Shown here: one piece after another, positions 13,001-24,990 of the stretch | How the letters are laid out: the number at the start of each line of letters is the position of its first letter | How positions within the stretch are numbered: position 1 is the stretch's first letter | From: Tetrahymena elliotti 4EA | Lineage: Eukaryota > Ciliophora > Oligohymenophorea > Hymenostomatida > Tetrahymenidae | Reading direction: 5' to 3' | Assembly (NCBI GenBank): GCA_000231825.2 | Contig: JH720311.1 | Location: 142,454-206,453 of the forward strand | Length of the DNA: 64,000 bases | Position numbers and translations under genes: made by a program | Notes under the pieces: model-generated | Told to the model about the DNA's origin: nothing | The model's database searches: none | The model's input: only the letters and a program-made list of their open reading frames with translations

Positions 13001-13971
13001 AATTTTTTAAATATTTATTAATAATGAATTAAAAAGAGTAATGGGTTGAAGCATTAGATAGCATGATTGGTCCTATGAAGAACTATTTCTAAAAGGGAAG
13101 AGATGTAATTTTAACTCAAAGTGATCCTTTTAACTAAAGTTTGGTGCAATTACTATTCGAAATGGTAAAGATTACTTACTCAAATTCTAGTGAATTCAAC
13201 GAAGTTGATTAAATGTTGGCTACTAGTTTACTCATTGGTTTTGTTGAAAACATGGTTGAACCTTCAATTGATTAGCTTCTTCCTGAGATTGTATCCTAAT
13301 CTATCTAGAGAATGGGTAACACTTCATGTAAACCTCTTAAGGTTGTTAACATAGAAGTTTTAGCCTTATGTATTTATTATAATCCATTAGTTACTTTATA
13401 AATTTTGGAAACTAATGGTTGGACTAGTGGTTTCTTTAGAGAATATTTTGATTTGCTTAATTACTTTAAAACAGACTATGACAAACAAAGAATGCTTGTA
13501 GGTATTAGCTCAGTTTTCAAATTAAATGAGAACCAATTACCTTCTACTATTCTTCAATCTATGTAGGGACTTATGCAATATCTTGTCAAGCTCTGCATGG
13601 AAATCATAGAGCTCAGAGAAAAGGGGGAGAAAGAAGATAATGAAGAATAAGCTGAAGTTGAAGTTCAACAATTCCATTAGTAATTATAATAAATGCAATA
13701 TAATCCCAACGACAACGCTAATGATGATGACGATGATAATGATGAAGATTATGAAGAAAATGTTGAATTCAAAAGTAAAGTCATTCTCAGCTACACAAGT
13801 CCTCTTGAATAATTTGATGAAATCCTCTATTTCGAAAATGTTATGGCCAGCTGCATGGAAAGAGATAATAACCTCTACCAAAAACTCATTGGATGTCTGG
13901 GTCCTCAAGAAACCAATTAACTCCAAAATTGTATTAATTATGTTAAATCATAGTTACAACAACAATCTTGA
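10074..13971 (+). CDS. importin-7/8 type karyopherin-beta
   Basis: Nuclear import receptor of the importin-beta superfamily: binds cargo in the cytoplasm and RanGTP in the nucleus. Nine exons fit in phase: 10074-10332, 10394-10943, 11048-11271, 11440-11573, 11631-11819, 11886-12056, 12112-12450, 12503-12812 and 13037-13971. They give 1037 codons with TGA, that is 1036 aa, almost the length of human IPO7. The N-terminal importin domain is recognisable (IRLSAIANLKNTVENFW, residues about 50-70). HEAT-type helical pairs follow throughout, with family landmarks such as KIVLDICIPLL, DPEDYIRKDED, LKARTCWLLGRYG and VRVKASIALQYY. Near residue 950 is an Asp/Glu-rich stretch, matching the acidic loop of IPO7/8, then a conserved C-terminal segment. 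The last intron is the least certain; its donor near 12813 was chosen by phase. The gene is not broken. Confidence 0.93.
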
Positions 13972-14793
13972 TGATTTACTAATTCGATTACTGAATGATG
14001 TTACAACAATCATTCAAATTAAGTCATTAAAGACTTCAAAATCTCTTAATTAAATAATTGCTCTTATATTTATTTTGCAACTAAACGTTTATCTTATTTC
14101 TATCTTAGTATTCATTTTAATATTATCATTTTATATTCAATTCATCCTTTTAAATATTCATCAATATTATTTCCAATCTTAACAAAAATCAAATTTTTAA
14201 CATTTATTCATTTTTAAGACATTAAATTTACATAAAAATAAAACTAAGTAAATAATAGCAGTCATATTATCAATAGTTAAAGTTTTTCATCCATTTTTAG
14301 AGAATATTTTTAAATAAAATCCTTCTAATTATTGAAAAATAGATTAATTATTCTTAATGTGTCAGTTTTTAAAAAATAAAACTAACCTTTCTATCTCTAA
14401 TATATAAAAAGTGTTAACTTTTATTTATCTATTCATAGAAATTCAGATATGAGAAAAGTAATATTTTTTACATGAGGTTTTTCTATTATGAAGCTTAGTT
14501 TTCAGAGTAAAACATATTTTTCAAATTTGTGATCAAATGTATGAATACAAAAGTAGTAAATTAAAATAGTTTATAAATTATTTGGTTTTAAAATTTATGA
14601 AAATAATTATTAATATAAAGATAATACCTTTTGCTTACTTAATTAATTAGTGAATAGTATTAATTGTCATTGTGTAAAAGTAAATTAATTAAACATTAAT
14701 TATTAGTTTTTTAAAAGAAAATTAAATTGAAGAAGGACTACTGATAGGGAAAAATAATTTAGATTTAAAAAAAAAGTAAAGTTAAAGAGCAAG
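13972..14793. other. intergenic, AT-rich
   Basis: The importin 3' flank and the leader of the downstream TRAPP gene. No gene, RNA or repeat could be supported. Confidence 0.5.
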
Positions 14794-15288
14794 ATGAACG
14801 AGAAATTGAAAAATTCAATTGTTTATGTGTCAATAATAAACAATAAGAGTGAGCCTGTTTTAATGAAAAACTATAATCACTCAAAGCAAGAAGAATTAAA
14901 TTTTTAAATGAATATATTTGCAACATTAGATATGATAGATAATTAAATCACCAAAAAGATCTTAGTCACTGAAAATAAATCACAAATTAGCTCTTTTTTA
15001 GGATGCTTAAACTCAGTCTATCTTGCTGAAGATGAATTTGATATTTATGGATTTTACACAGTTGGATAATTGAAAATTTTAGTTATTTTGCGTTAGAAAA
15101 GCAACATGGCTAATTATGATGAAAGACACATTAAAAATTTGATGAATGAAATTTATTAATTCTATAGATAGGATATCCTTAATCCTTTTAATTAAAATAT
15201 AGACGAACATACTTTATCCAAAAAGTTCCATTCTAAGCTTGATGAAACTATTAACAAATATCAAGAAATTTTAAAAAAGGGAATTTGA
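14794..15288 (+). CDS. TRAPPC2L, sedlin-like TRAPP complex subunit
   Basis: Small longin-fold subunit of the TRAPP tethering complex, a Rab GEF acting at ER-Golgi and Golgi membranes. A single exon of 165 codons ends in TGA. Segments diagnostic of the sedlin/TRAPPC2L family appear in order: a basic, Asn-rich N-terminal strand, the helix-1 region ELNFQMNIFATLDMIDNQI, a LGCLNSVYLAEDEFDIYGFYT strand pair (TRAPPC2L has LGLLYPTEDYKVYGY), a KILVILRQKS strand, and the C-terminal helix with YQFYRQDILNPFNQN (human form YTDVMCNPFYNPG). At 164 aa it is slightly longer than the usual 140. The NPF tail favours TRAPPC2L over TRAPPC2. No introns. Confidence 0.87.
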
Positions 15289-16225
15289 GTTATAACTAGA
15301 AAGATATTTAAAATTGATTATTAAATTAATAAATAAATAGATAAAAACATACATATAAAATAGATTGCTTTCTGATTTTCTGATGATTAAATGAAGAACA
15401 ATTTTTTGAAATTTATTGTTAATATATATTAAATATATACACAACATTAATCAAAATCTTAAAATCATTTTTATTTACACATCAAAAATATTTTTAAATT
15501 TATTGAGCAACATCAAAATTAATTTAAATTTACCTAAAAACTACCTTAATATTTAAGTCTATTTCTTTATTTTAGAATTTAGTCAATCTAACTTAAAAGC
15601 TATTCACTAATATTAGTATTTTAAAGAAATAAATGTATTATTGATAAAAATAGTATTATTAATGGTAATCAATTTATTTTAGTATTTAGTCACCTCCTAA
15701 CTTAAATAATATTTCTAAGCTATTGTTACTTCAAAATAACTCTTTTAAAGAAATCAATTTAGATTTATTATATAAAAGCATTTAATCATTAATGATCGCC
15801 AGTTGAGAGTTTGTTTTAATAATTTTATTGAAATTTAAGCAAATATATTTTTAGTAAATTAAATGAGTTTATATTTTTATGTAAACCATCTACTTTTGCA
15901 TTTTTATTAAAATAAATAATTTTTTATAAATTAATACATTAAATAACTCAAAATATTTCAAATAGATTTGTTATTTAACAATCTTCATCTTCATTCATTA
16001 TTTCTTTCTTTTTTTCTTTTTTTACCTCTAAAAGATTTTTAAAAACTATGCTCTTATGTTTCCATTTAATATTGTGAAAAAAATGTTTGAATCATCAAGC
16101 TGTTAGAATATTTTAATATGATTTTAGATATTCAGAGACTAAATAAAACTAACATTAAAAATTTTTATTAATAACAAAGTAAACACAATTTAGTTTAAAA
16201 TAAAAGTAGAAAATAGGTAAATAAT
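15289..16225. other. intergenic, AT-rich
   Basis: Low-complexity A/T sequence between the TRAPP gene and the kinase remnant. I see no coding frame, RNA gene or repeat. Confidence 0.5.
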
Positions 16226-17286
16226 ATGACTGATTAAATAAAATAGCATAGTTTGAGGAAAAAATTATTAAAGATTTCTTCAAGAAAAATAAATATAAAA
16301 TCAAAAGGTATTGGAAAAAGGCTATTTCTCTTTGATAATTAAGGCATTTTCAGAAAAATAATAGGGCTCAGTAGCAATTAAAGTTCTTAAGAAGATTGGG
16401 GGACAAAGCTAGATTGATTTATAAGAATTTGAAAAAGAAATCAAGATTCTTTAAGATTAAGAATGAGAGATATGTCTTGCAAATTTTTGAAAAGATTTAA
16501 GATGACTAACTAGGGTTAATAGCCATAGTGACTGAACTTTTTTCAATTTTAATATAGACTATCAAATTAATTATCATTAATAAAAGTTATCATAGGTAAT
16601 TTAAGAACAATATTAGACTTAAACCAGCTTGATTAAGAATAAGTTTTGGCTATGACTTACCAGTTGTTGAAAGGTTTGGTTGTGCTCTAAGAAAGGGGTA
16701 TCATTCATGGCGATGTAAAACCTGATAATATTTTATTTAGTAAATAAAAAAATCTGTTCTTTATTGGTATAAAATAGATTATATTTTACCAAAAAATTTT
16801 GAAATACTTAATTTATAAAAAGCTAATTATGGATTATCTAAGATTATGACAGATCCTTCATCTTAGAAAACTATGACAATAATATTTAATAAATGAATTA
16901 ATTGAACTCTAATTTCTTTTGTAATAATAAAATCTCTATAAGATGATCTTTGTTACAAGTCCCCTGAAGTTATTAATTAAGAAAAACCCTACACTACAGC
17001 AGTAATTAAATGTTAAATACAAATGAACTTATATTAATACATTTAAAAGGTTGATATTTTTTCAATTGGATAAATCTTAATTGAGGTTTTTCTTTAGAGA
17101 AGACTTGCTCCTATGGAATGGATGCGTTTGAAATAGTAAAACCTATTTGCAGTAATTTTCCTTGCAAAACTCTGAATAATTTTAATTTATCAATGAAATA
17201 CTTTTCAAAATGGTGGAACCAAACAAAGATCTAAGACTTTAGCCAATATCTTTACTTTTAAAAATTTTTGAAAGCAGAAGGTACAA
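16226..17286 (+). pseudogene. broken protein kinase with altered DFG motif
   Basis: Parts of a eukaryotic protein kinase are recognisable in order but in several frames. An N-terminal FEEKIIKDFFKKNKY helix comes first, then a damaged glycine loop, VAIKVLKK (subdomain II lysine), YVLQIFEKIQDD and VTELF (hinge), then GIIHGDVKPDNILF (catalytic loop; Asp kept, Arg of HRD replaced by Gly), NYGLSK where DFG is expected, CYKSPEV (APE-like), VDIFSIGQILIE, and a subdomain XI-like VEPNKDLR. At least three single-base frame shifts and in-frame TGA codons interrupt the N-lobe, and I found no introns that repair them. Such kinases form a large family in Tetrahymena. Asn in place of the metal-binding Asp suggests the parent was already inactive or atypical. 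Assembly errors near the N gap are an alternative for some breaks. Confidence 0.68.
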
Positions 17287-17585
17287 TGAAAAATCATTTT
17301 TATGTTTTCGACTAAACTTCTTCTCATGAAAGTTAAATTATTCAAGAATATTTTTTTGATAAAGTTCCATGCTTTTTAACTCCTAGATCTTCACCATAGT
17401 TAAATCCTATTGAATTATTGTGGTCATTTTAAAAAAATAAAATTAGAGGCACTTTAATTAATACTGAGAGACCTTTTGTGGAAAGTTTATTAAATAATTA
17501 AATTTATCCCCACACATAAACTAGCCAATTTTTATAGACACTCAATGAGATATCTGTAACCAGTTTTAACATAAAAAAACTTTGG
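17287..17585 (+). mobile_element. Tc1/mariner-type transposase, C-terminal part of catalytic domain
   Basis: An open frame of about 100 codons runs from the end of the kinase remnant into the N gap. It contains FYVFDQTSSHES, matching the second catalytic Asp block of Tc1/mariner/IS630 transposases (a DNAPxH-like motif), then TPRSSPQLNPIELLWSFQKN, matching the SPDLNPIExLW block that carries the third acidic residue. Spacing between the blocks is about 35 residues, as in the family. The first catalytic Asp and the DNA-binding part are not seen upstream, where kinase sequence sits instead. It is therefore a truncated element or a chimeric junction. Confidence 0.75.
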
Positions 17586-17685
17586 NNNNNNNNNNNNNNN
17601 NNNNNNNNNNNNNNNNNNNNNNNNNNNNNNNNNNNNNNNNNNNNNNNNNNNNNNNNNNNNNNNNNNNNNNNNNNNNNNNNNNNNN
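17586..17685. other. assembly gap of 100 N
   Basis: Exactly 100 unknown bases. The round number suggests a scaffold gap of unknown true size. It interrupts the transposase fragment on its left. Confidence 0.99.
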
Positions 17686-19704
17686 TGGGATTTGGCTAGT
17701 TTCTAAATAATATTTGCACATTTTAGAACATTTCCTTGAATATGTTGTGAATATTTATTATTTTTCCATCATAGATGATCTTCCTACCTATAAATAGTAT
17801 TTTTTTCAAAACCTGTAAAACAATCCAAAGAATTTTAAAAGCAAGAAACTATTCAAATCATCATTAAAAATAGATTCTAATGAAAAAAATTTTACTTAAA
17901 TTTATTATTTAATTTTTATGAACTACTCTTGGAGACGCTGACTATGAAAAAATTGTATTTGGTATTTTATTGTTTGTAATATTTTGTATTGAATGAAGCC
18001 TTAAGAAAAGTTATTTTGTGCTTCAATTTTCAAAGATTTATTTTGAGTTATTGATTCTTTTGATTAAGAAACCTTCTCAAAGTTTCTGAATATTTCCTTT
18101 AATGGATTCTAGAAATCGTTAATTTGTAGTTTATTTTGCCTGATTATTCATTTTTTCCATAATTTATGATGGGTATTTTTTTTTTTCATATCTTCTTCGT
18201 GAAAGAGGGAAGAAAACAAAAACTAAGTTATCATATTTAAATTAAGTGTTCATCTTTAAAGTTCATGTTAAGATTGTTTAGTATTCAAGTATTCTATTTT
18301 TTGTTTCAAATGTAAAAGTTATTAATTTTTTACCCCATTAACTAATTTTTTAGATTTTAGATATTCTATCTTATATTTGTTAAATAGAATTTTTTTATTT
18401 AGAACTGTTGTTGAATTAAGTAGAAATAGCATTTGAATTAAATAAATTGTCTTAGAGATTACTAAAATTGTAATTTGATGAAGATTTTAACAGTAATTTA
18501 TTGATATGTCATTTTATTTTTAGTTCTAATAGAGTGTTTTGATTTTTTGATATCTCTAAGTAATTTAAACAAAGAATTTTTTAATATTTATTCTATTACA
18601 TAAACTAGTTGAAATTTAACTGGTCTATTCTTTCTCAAAACACAAATAGATGTACCTTTTTACAATTATTTGATATTTGATTAAAGCCACATTTTATTCT
18701 TAAATATATCAAATAAAAAATCTATGAAAGAATAATCAATCAATAAAGTAAAATATTTTGTTTAAAACTTGATTAAAATAGTAAAAATAAAATATATTAA
18801 ATAAGCAGATTTAAATGATTATCAAATAAAGAATTCAAAATTTACAAAAGTATTTGAAATTAAAATTTTTCAAAAAGGGGGTTTAGTAAATAAAAAAAAG
18901 AATTTATTTAATTTGAACCAGTTTAAAAAAGAGAAAGAAAGAATAATTACTAATAGAGCATTATCAAAATATACCTACTTAAATATTTATTGATAGTTTT
19001 TTCTGAAAGTTTATTTAATTAATTAATAAAATTATTTTTGTTATATAAAAGAGAAAGAATAATTTAACATTGATTACTAACTAACTAATATAAACAAAAT
19101 ATTTATTCACATTTTTATTAATGAAATTTAATTGCTTATTAATCAAAATAGATAATTTATTTGTTTTATAAAATAAATTTTATCTTTTAAAAAGAATGAA
19201 GGAATTCTGATTAGTGTATCTTAAAAAATTTTTAAACTAATTTAATTGAAAAATAATAATTCATGAAATATTTTCATATCTATTTAGAAAATATCTAATA
19301 TAAGATTTATTTGTGATGTTAGAAGTTATTTTCTATTTTGATCTTAAATTATTTTATTAATTTAAGTCTTATTTTTTGAAATGGGTAATTTAATATATTT
19401 AAGTTATTTCAGATATTTGGTTGTTTTAAAATATCTATTCATTATTTTTTTGAGAAAGTCAACCCTTTATTTTTGTTTAAAACTTAATGTGAAATTCTAT
19501 TTTCAATTAATTAATTATTTAGCTTCAGCATATTCTTTTACCATACTTTTCAATTAAGAATTATTAGGTAGCTTAAAGAATAAAGGTTTTTTCATGGCTA
19601 CTGAAATGGAGTAGTTTTTTTTGTTCTGTTTAATAAAGAATAATTCATATAAGTCATTAAAAATAAAGATAAAGTTACTTCTATGCTCATTTATTATAAC
19701 ATAA
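17686..19704. other. unassigned region right of the gap
   Basis: Both strands carry TGA-free frames next to the gap: plus 17,688-17,943 (about 84 codons) and minus 17,806-18,147 (113 codons, with a KESITQNKSLKIEAQNNF stretch). The minus frame looks more protein-like and might be an exon, but it has no clear start and no recognisable family. In AT-rich DNA with one stop codon such frames arise by chance. From about 18,250 to 19,700 I see only low-complexity A/T sequence. Confidence 0.3.
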
Positions 19705-22700
19705 TCATAGATCCTCGGTATGATTCATAGAGCTAAACATATCTTTACCAGTGCTAAAAAAGGTAGTTTTGAACAATTTAGTAGACTAAAACACTAAATT
19801 ATTATTATTTTTTATTAGTTAAAAATAAAACGAAACCATTTTTAGAAATAATTTACTAATCAGTAATTCTAGCATTACTTAAAATAGCAAGTCCACTATA
19901 TTTAGAAAATAATATATTTTGAAAATTTATTTGAGATGTTTTAATTACCTAGGTTGATAAAATGGATCCTGCTTCTTTTTAGCTTCAAGTTTAATTTCAT
20001 AAAGTAACTCTTAGTATTTATTAGAAAATTAACGAACAATCAATTCTTTGAACCTCTTTTTTTTTTATTTTGTTTCTCTCCATTATCTCTAAATATTTAC
20101 AACTCTTTAAATAAAACTTATCCCCTTTGTTTTTAAGTCAGTTATTTTTGTGCTTTGCTAAAGATAGCTAGCAATTATAAATTCTGCTTTATTTTCACAT
20201 TTCTTTTATAGCATCTAAGCAAATTTATTTGTTGCAATGCAACATAAACTCAATGCTCTCTTCTCTGGATAAAGCCCAATTTTTCTCAAGTCAATCATCC
20301 AGCCAGCTATAGCTCTAATTGCTATAAACTACATAAAATGTTAATAATTTTTTAAAAATTATTTCTTTTCTAATTAATTAAAATTCTCTTCAAATAAATT
20401 AAAATTATCCTTAGATATTAGTAATTCATTTCATCAATTTAAAAAAAATTCAATATCAAAATAAGCCTGAATTTAGAAATATATCTTGAAGAAACAAAAC
20501 TAATTCAAAGATAGTATAATGTTCAAAAAATTTTACTTTAGCTCTGTGCTGAATTTTCTTTTTCCTCATTTTTTCTTTAAGTTTTTCTGCAAATAGCTTA
20601 ATGTAGATAGTTGATTAGATTAATTTGATCCAGACTAGTTACCATAATTAATATTTAGAATTTCTTTCAATAATTTTCTTTTTTTCTATTTAAAAAATTG
20701 ATTTTAAACAGCTAATTCTAAATTTTTCTTCCACTTCAATGCATTTTTCTTGAAATAGTTAATTTTTTCTTTCTTGCACTTCCATTTATTTAGTTTCATG
20801 ATTTTCCTAATTAATTTAATAAAAGAAGAAATTTATTTCATAATTTCAGCTAAAAGACTTTTACTCTTTGTTTAATTATTTTTTGATATTTATCAAACAT
20901 ATCAGGTAAGTTAAATTTGTTGAATTAAGTTATATTTTTTCTTTTTTTTCCATCCTGACTTTAAATGAGAAATTTTCTGTCTTTTTGCAGGAATTCAGAT
21001 TTGTTCATTATGATTAAATTTTTAGTGCTTTGAACAGGAGATGAATTTGTTGAATTGTACATTAAAAATCTCTCTTTATTTTATTAGTCATTGTATAGGC
21101 TCTCTTAAACTTTCATTTCCCTTTCTTTTGTTTATTATATTTGTATTTAATTAGCTTCTTCTAAGGCTTTCTATTTTTGTTTTTTGTACCTTTAATATGC
21201 TTCATTCATTTATATTTTCTGCTCTCCAAAACTTAATTATATCTACACTGTCATATCTACCTCAGGATATAGTGACAGAAATACTGTATCTTTTAAAAAC
21301 ATTTTCTTACCTCCTTCAGCATACATTTTATATGACCTTCCCTTTATATTTAATAAATTTAATTAGCTCAAATAAATTTATTGTTTTAAAATTGAGTTAA
21401 GAACATGTTAATAAATTAATAGTAAAATTAATATTTGAAGAGCTTTTTTGATAGTAATCTAATTTAAATTTTCCTTTATTATAGAATATTATCAAAAATC
21501 TTATATTATTGATCAAAAGATATTCTAAATTTGTTAAAATCCCTAAAAATCAAAAGCATCGTTAAGAGTTTTTAATTCAATTTGTTAATAAAAAGAATAT
21601 TTAAATACATCAAATTCATCATCTGAGTTGAAAGTATTAGGTCTATTTGCTGTTTTCGAAATAAATCCTTTAAGTTTATTTTAAGAGGCCTCAGAAGAGT
21701 TCTTTATTTTAACAGCTAATTTTTTAAAACAATAAAATTATTATTAAAAATATTTTTTCTTAATAAAAATTATTTAAAAAATACATGAAAACTTTCAATT
21801 TATTTTTATTAATTTAACAACATTTGTTAACAATAAATTTGTTAATTAAATCAAAATTTTAGCAAATTTTTGATAAAATACTTAAGAGTGTAGAAATAAT
21901 ATTTGAATTTATTTGTTTTAAATAAAATTTATTCTAAAAATAGATTTTGGAAAAGTAGAAATTGTTTGAAATAATTTAATTTCAAAAACTTTCAAATGAT
22001 TTTGTTAGATTTTGCTAGATAAGTTTTATAATCAATTAAATTTATTATTTAAACTTAATTTAATTAAAGCATTAAAAAAGCCTATTGAAGAAAGTGTTTT
22101 TAAATTATTGTTTTATCATAATATTCATAGTTTTTAAATCATATGTTAAATACTTTGATTTTTCCAAGTTTGATTACATCTTTAAATATTGTGTGTTTGT
22201 TGTGAAAATAATGATGATAAATATCAAGATAGAATGAATATTTTAACTTACTTAGCTTTAAAGGGGAGGGCTTTGATTTGATTGGTATTACAAAATAGTA
22301 GAAGTTGTGAGAAGAGAAAAAGAGAGTTTCATTTTTGTTTGCAGTTAGAGTGTATGGATTTAGACAGTCTATTTAAACTTTATTGCCCAAAGCTGATTCT
22401 TAATTCACTATTTAAGTTGAAGCAAGGGACTAGCTTCTTCCTGTAAAATCAAATTTGTTTTTTGTATTAAAAAATTTAAATGACTTTCCTTCTGCCTTTT
22501 CTAAAAGTTCTGTATTACTCAAAAATTATTCCATTTGGGATTCAGTAACTTTAGATGTTAGGTTGTTTTAATTTATTCTATTTCTATGCTCTGCTGTTCT
22601 TGGGACTGTTAAAAATTTTTGAGATGAATTCATCTAACTTTCTATTGCTAAGTTTCTTTTTTCACTTGCTAAATTGAAATTGCTCCCAAGGTAGCAACTA

Positions 22701-23221
22701 TTTTTAAATGGAAAAAACTGCTGGTCAGATTGTAAAAACTTTCCAGACGTATTTGATTATTAAGGAGAATTTTAATACATTAAAAATTCACTTAATTTTT
22801 GTTATATTTGGCCTTTAGAACTACCATTTGTCCCGGTAACAGTGCTTAAACTTTTTCTATGATGTCCAAATGACATTTTAGATTAATTTGGTGTAAAAGA
22901 ATCTGGCTATTTATTTGTATTTTATGTAGATAAATTATGGTTGCTCTTGTTAGTCTAGTTTGAAGATAATTTAATCAACTCTAACTGATGCAGATTTTAT
23001 TTGATATTTCCTCCTTTATGCTAAAACCTTTAAAGTATAGAAAAACCATCAACATTATATTTCTAAGATGATAGTTAATTGTTTTATGCACTTAAAGTTG
23101 GTGAATCGATATCCTTTTTGGCAGTCTTTTCATTCTAAAAATTCCTAAATCTATTGTTGCTACTTGAGTTTACTCTAGGCTATTCTTAAATGAAGTTTGT
23201 TCTTTTAACAGGTTCAAGCAT
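19705..23221 (-). CDS. large hypothetical coiled-coil protein
   Basis: A multi-exon gene starting MLEPVKRTNFIQEQ. Exon 1 (23221-22252) and exon 2 (21715-21609) join in phase with GTAAGT and GTATTT donors. A long third coding block covers about 21.4-20.85 kb, then about 20.8-20.5 kb, then about 20.3-19.95 kb, and a short last exon ends STGKDMFSSMNHTEDL at TGA 19705-19707. The N-terminal 320 residues are Ser/Asn/Gln-rich and disordered. The middle contains charged helices (for example YQRYKKQKQKALEEANQ) that look like coiled coil. A more ordered helical block in the C-terminal third contains AIRAIAGWMIDLRKIGLYP and RFKELIVRQFSNKYQELL. No signal peptide or enzyme motif is seen. The third block's acceptor near 21.45 kb is unresolved. 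I do not recognise the family; a ciliate-specific structural protein is an inference only. Confidence 0.75.
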
Positions 23222-24990
23222 TTTTCCTTGTAAACCCTAGATAGATAAATGAGTAAATAAATAGCTTCTTAGATGAAATTTTTGATTCAATCAATATTAT
23301 TAATTGTGGTACTAAATAAACTTTTACTGATAAAATTTTCTAATAAAGAGTAAAGAATAAGTTATTGTATTCAGCCTATATTCATTTTTAAATAATTAAG
23401 CTAAATTGGAATAGTAAGTGCTTTCTTATCAAATATATCATTCATTTACTACCTTTTAAAAATTAAATTTAGTTTTAATCTTAAGTTAGCATCTTTCATT
23501 CTAACTAAAAAAAAATTAAAATTATTTTTCTCTATCTAGTTTGCGTTTGTATAATTTTATAATTACAAAAAATACAATTTAGATTTTTTTAAAATAAATA
23601 ACTCTTTACAATTTTAGTTATCCAATAAATACATTTTATTTACTTTATTTGCTTTAAATTTTAAATGTATTTGTCAAATTTAGTAATATTGTGAAATATT
23701 AATTCACTTTCTAAAAATTAAATTATTTAATTATCATTAATTTTTAACTTAAAATATTTTATTCTTTAAATTTTGTCAAATTAGTTAAAAAGGGGGGAGA
23801 AGATCAGTGATTGATTATTCTCAATCTTAGAATTTGAGTTTAAAAATATTTTTAATTTTCCCTTTTAACTGATTGATTGAAAAAATAACCCCTCCATATT
23901 TAAATAAAAATAATCTTAATTCTAGTGTATTCATAGATATTTTTATAAAAATTTAAATTAACTATTCTAATGTTGCTATTTTATATTCAATATTTTGAAA
24001 ATAAAAGTTATGAAATCAAAAATTATGAAATTATTAAAATAGATTTTTTTTTTAAATTATTTTCATCAAAAATTAAATTTTTGTTATTCATAAAAACGTG
24101 TGTTGAAAATGAACAAATGATAAATTGAACAATGATTTGTTTATTGAAGATAAAGAAAAAATATCTTTAGAAATAGAAATTAGTTTTCTTATGTAGCTAG
24201 AAATATTATAGCCTATAATGACATTTTTAATGATTCTATGCTTTAATTTTACTGAAATCTTAGAATTTTAGATAATATTTTGACACAAGAATACTATTTA
24301 TAAGAATTTAATTAATTCTGATATGCTCAGTAATATTAAGAGTAAAAATATTAAAAATAATGCAAAATTAGTAATTATATTAAAAACATTCAATAGAAAA
24401 GTTAAACAAATAAGTTTAATAGTTAGTATTTATCTCCTTTATTTGCTGTAAAATAAGCATTGTAACTCTTATTTCAAAATATATTCTTTTTAATATTAAC
24501 AAATAGAATAATATTTTAAATCTAACAAAATGAATGAACGAGCAAATAAATGAACGATAAATATTGAGAATATTACTGTGAATAAAATCTAATAGATTTA
24601 AAAAAATTTTTTTTAAGAATGGGTTTAAGAGAGTGTTTTAAAATTTTAAAATAAAACTGAAATATTCTAATGATAGCATAAAATCTTATTTCAAATCTTT
24701 TGATTTGAAATTATCATCAATTGAGGTTTAATTTTTATGAGAATGACGTATTGGATAAGTAAAATTTCTATTTATTTTTCATTTAATTACCAATAATAAA
24801 TGAATGACAGGTTTGATAAGTAAGCTTCTTGTTTATTAAATTGAGGATGAATTATATGTTGGTAGGATTGACTAGAGTTAAGAAATAATAAGATTTAATA
24901 TTTTAAAAAGAGTAATTTGATTTCAAAAGTTCTATATAAATTAACAAAAAGATTATTCATTCAAGATATCTTATAATACTAGTCATAAAA
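23222..24990. other. intergenic, AT-rich
   Basis: Divergent space between the minus-strand coiled-coil gene and the plus-strand hydrolase. It is low-complexity A/T sequence without a supported gene, RNA or repeat. Short homopolymer runs are present, such as the GGGG at about 23,792. Confidence 0.5.

Noticed and set aside
13640..14053. Plus-strand 137-codon frame and the opposite-strand 80-codon frame
   Set aside because: Both are shadows of the last importin exon, which shows the acidic loop and conserved C-terminus in another frame.
21197..21400. Plus-strand hydrophobic 67-codon frame
   Set aside because: It is antisense to a coding block of the minus-strand coiled-coil gene.
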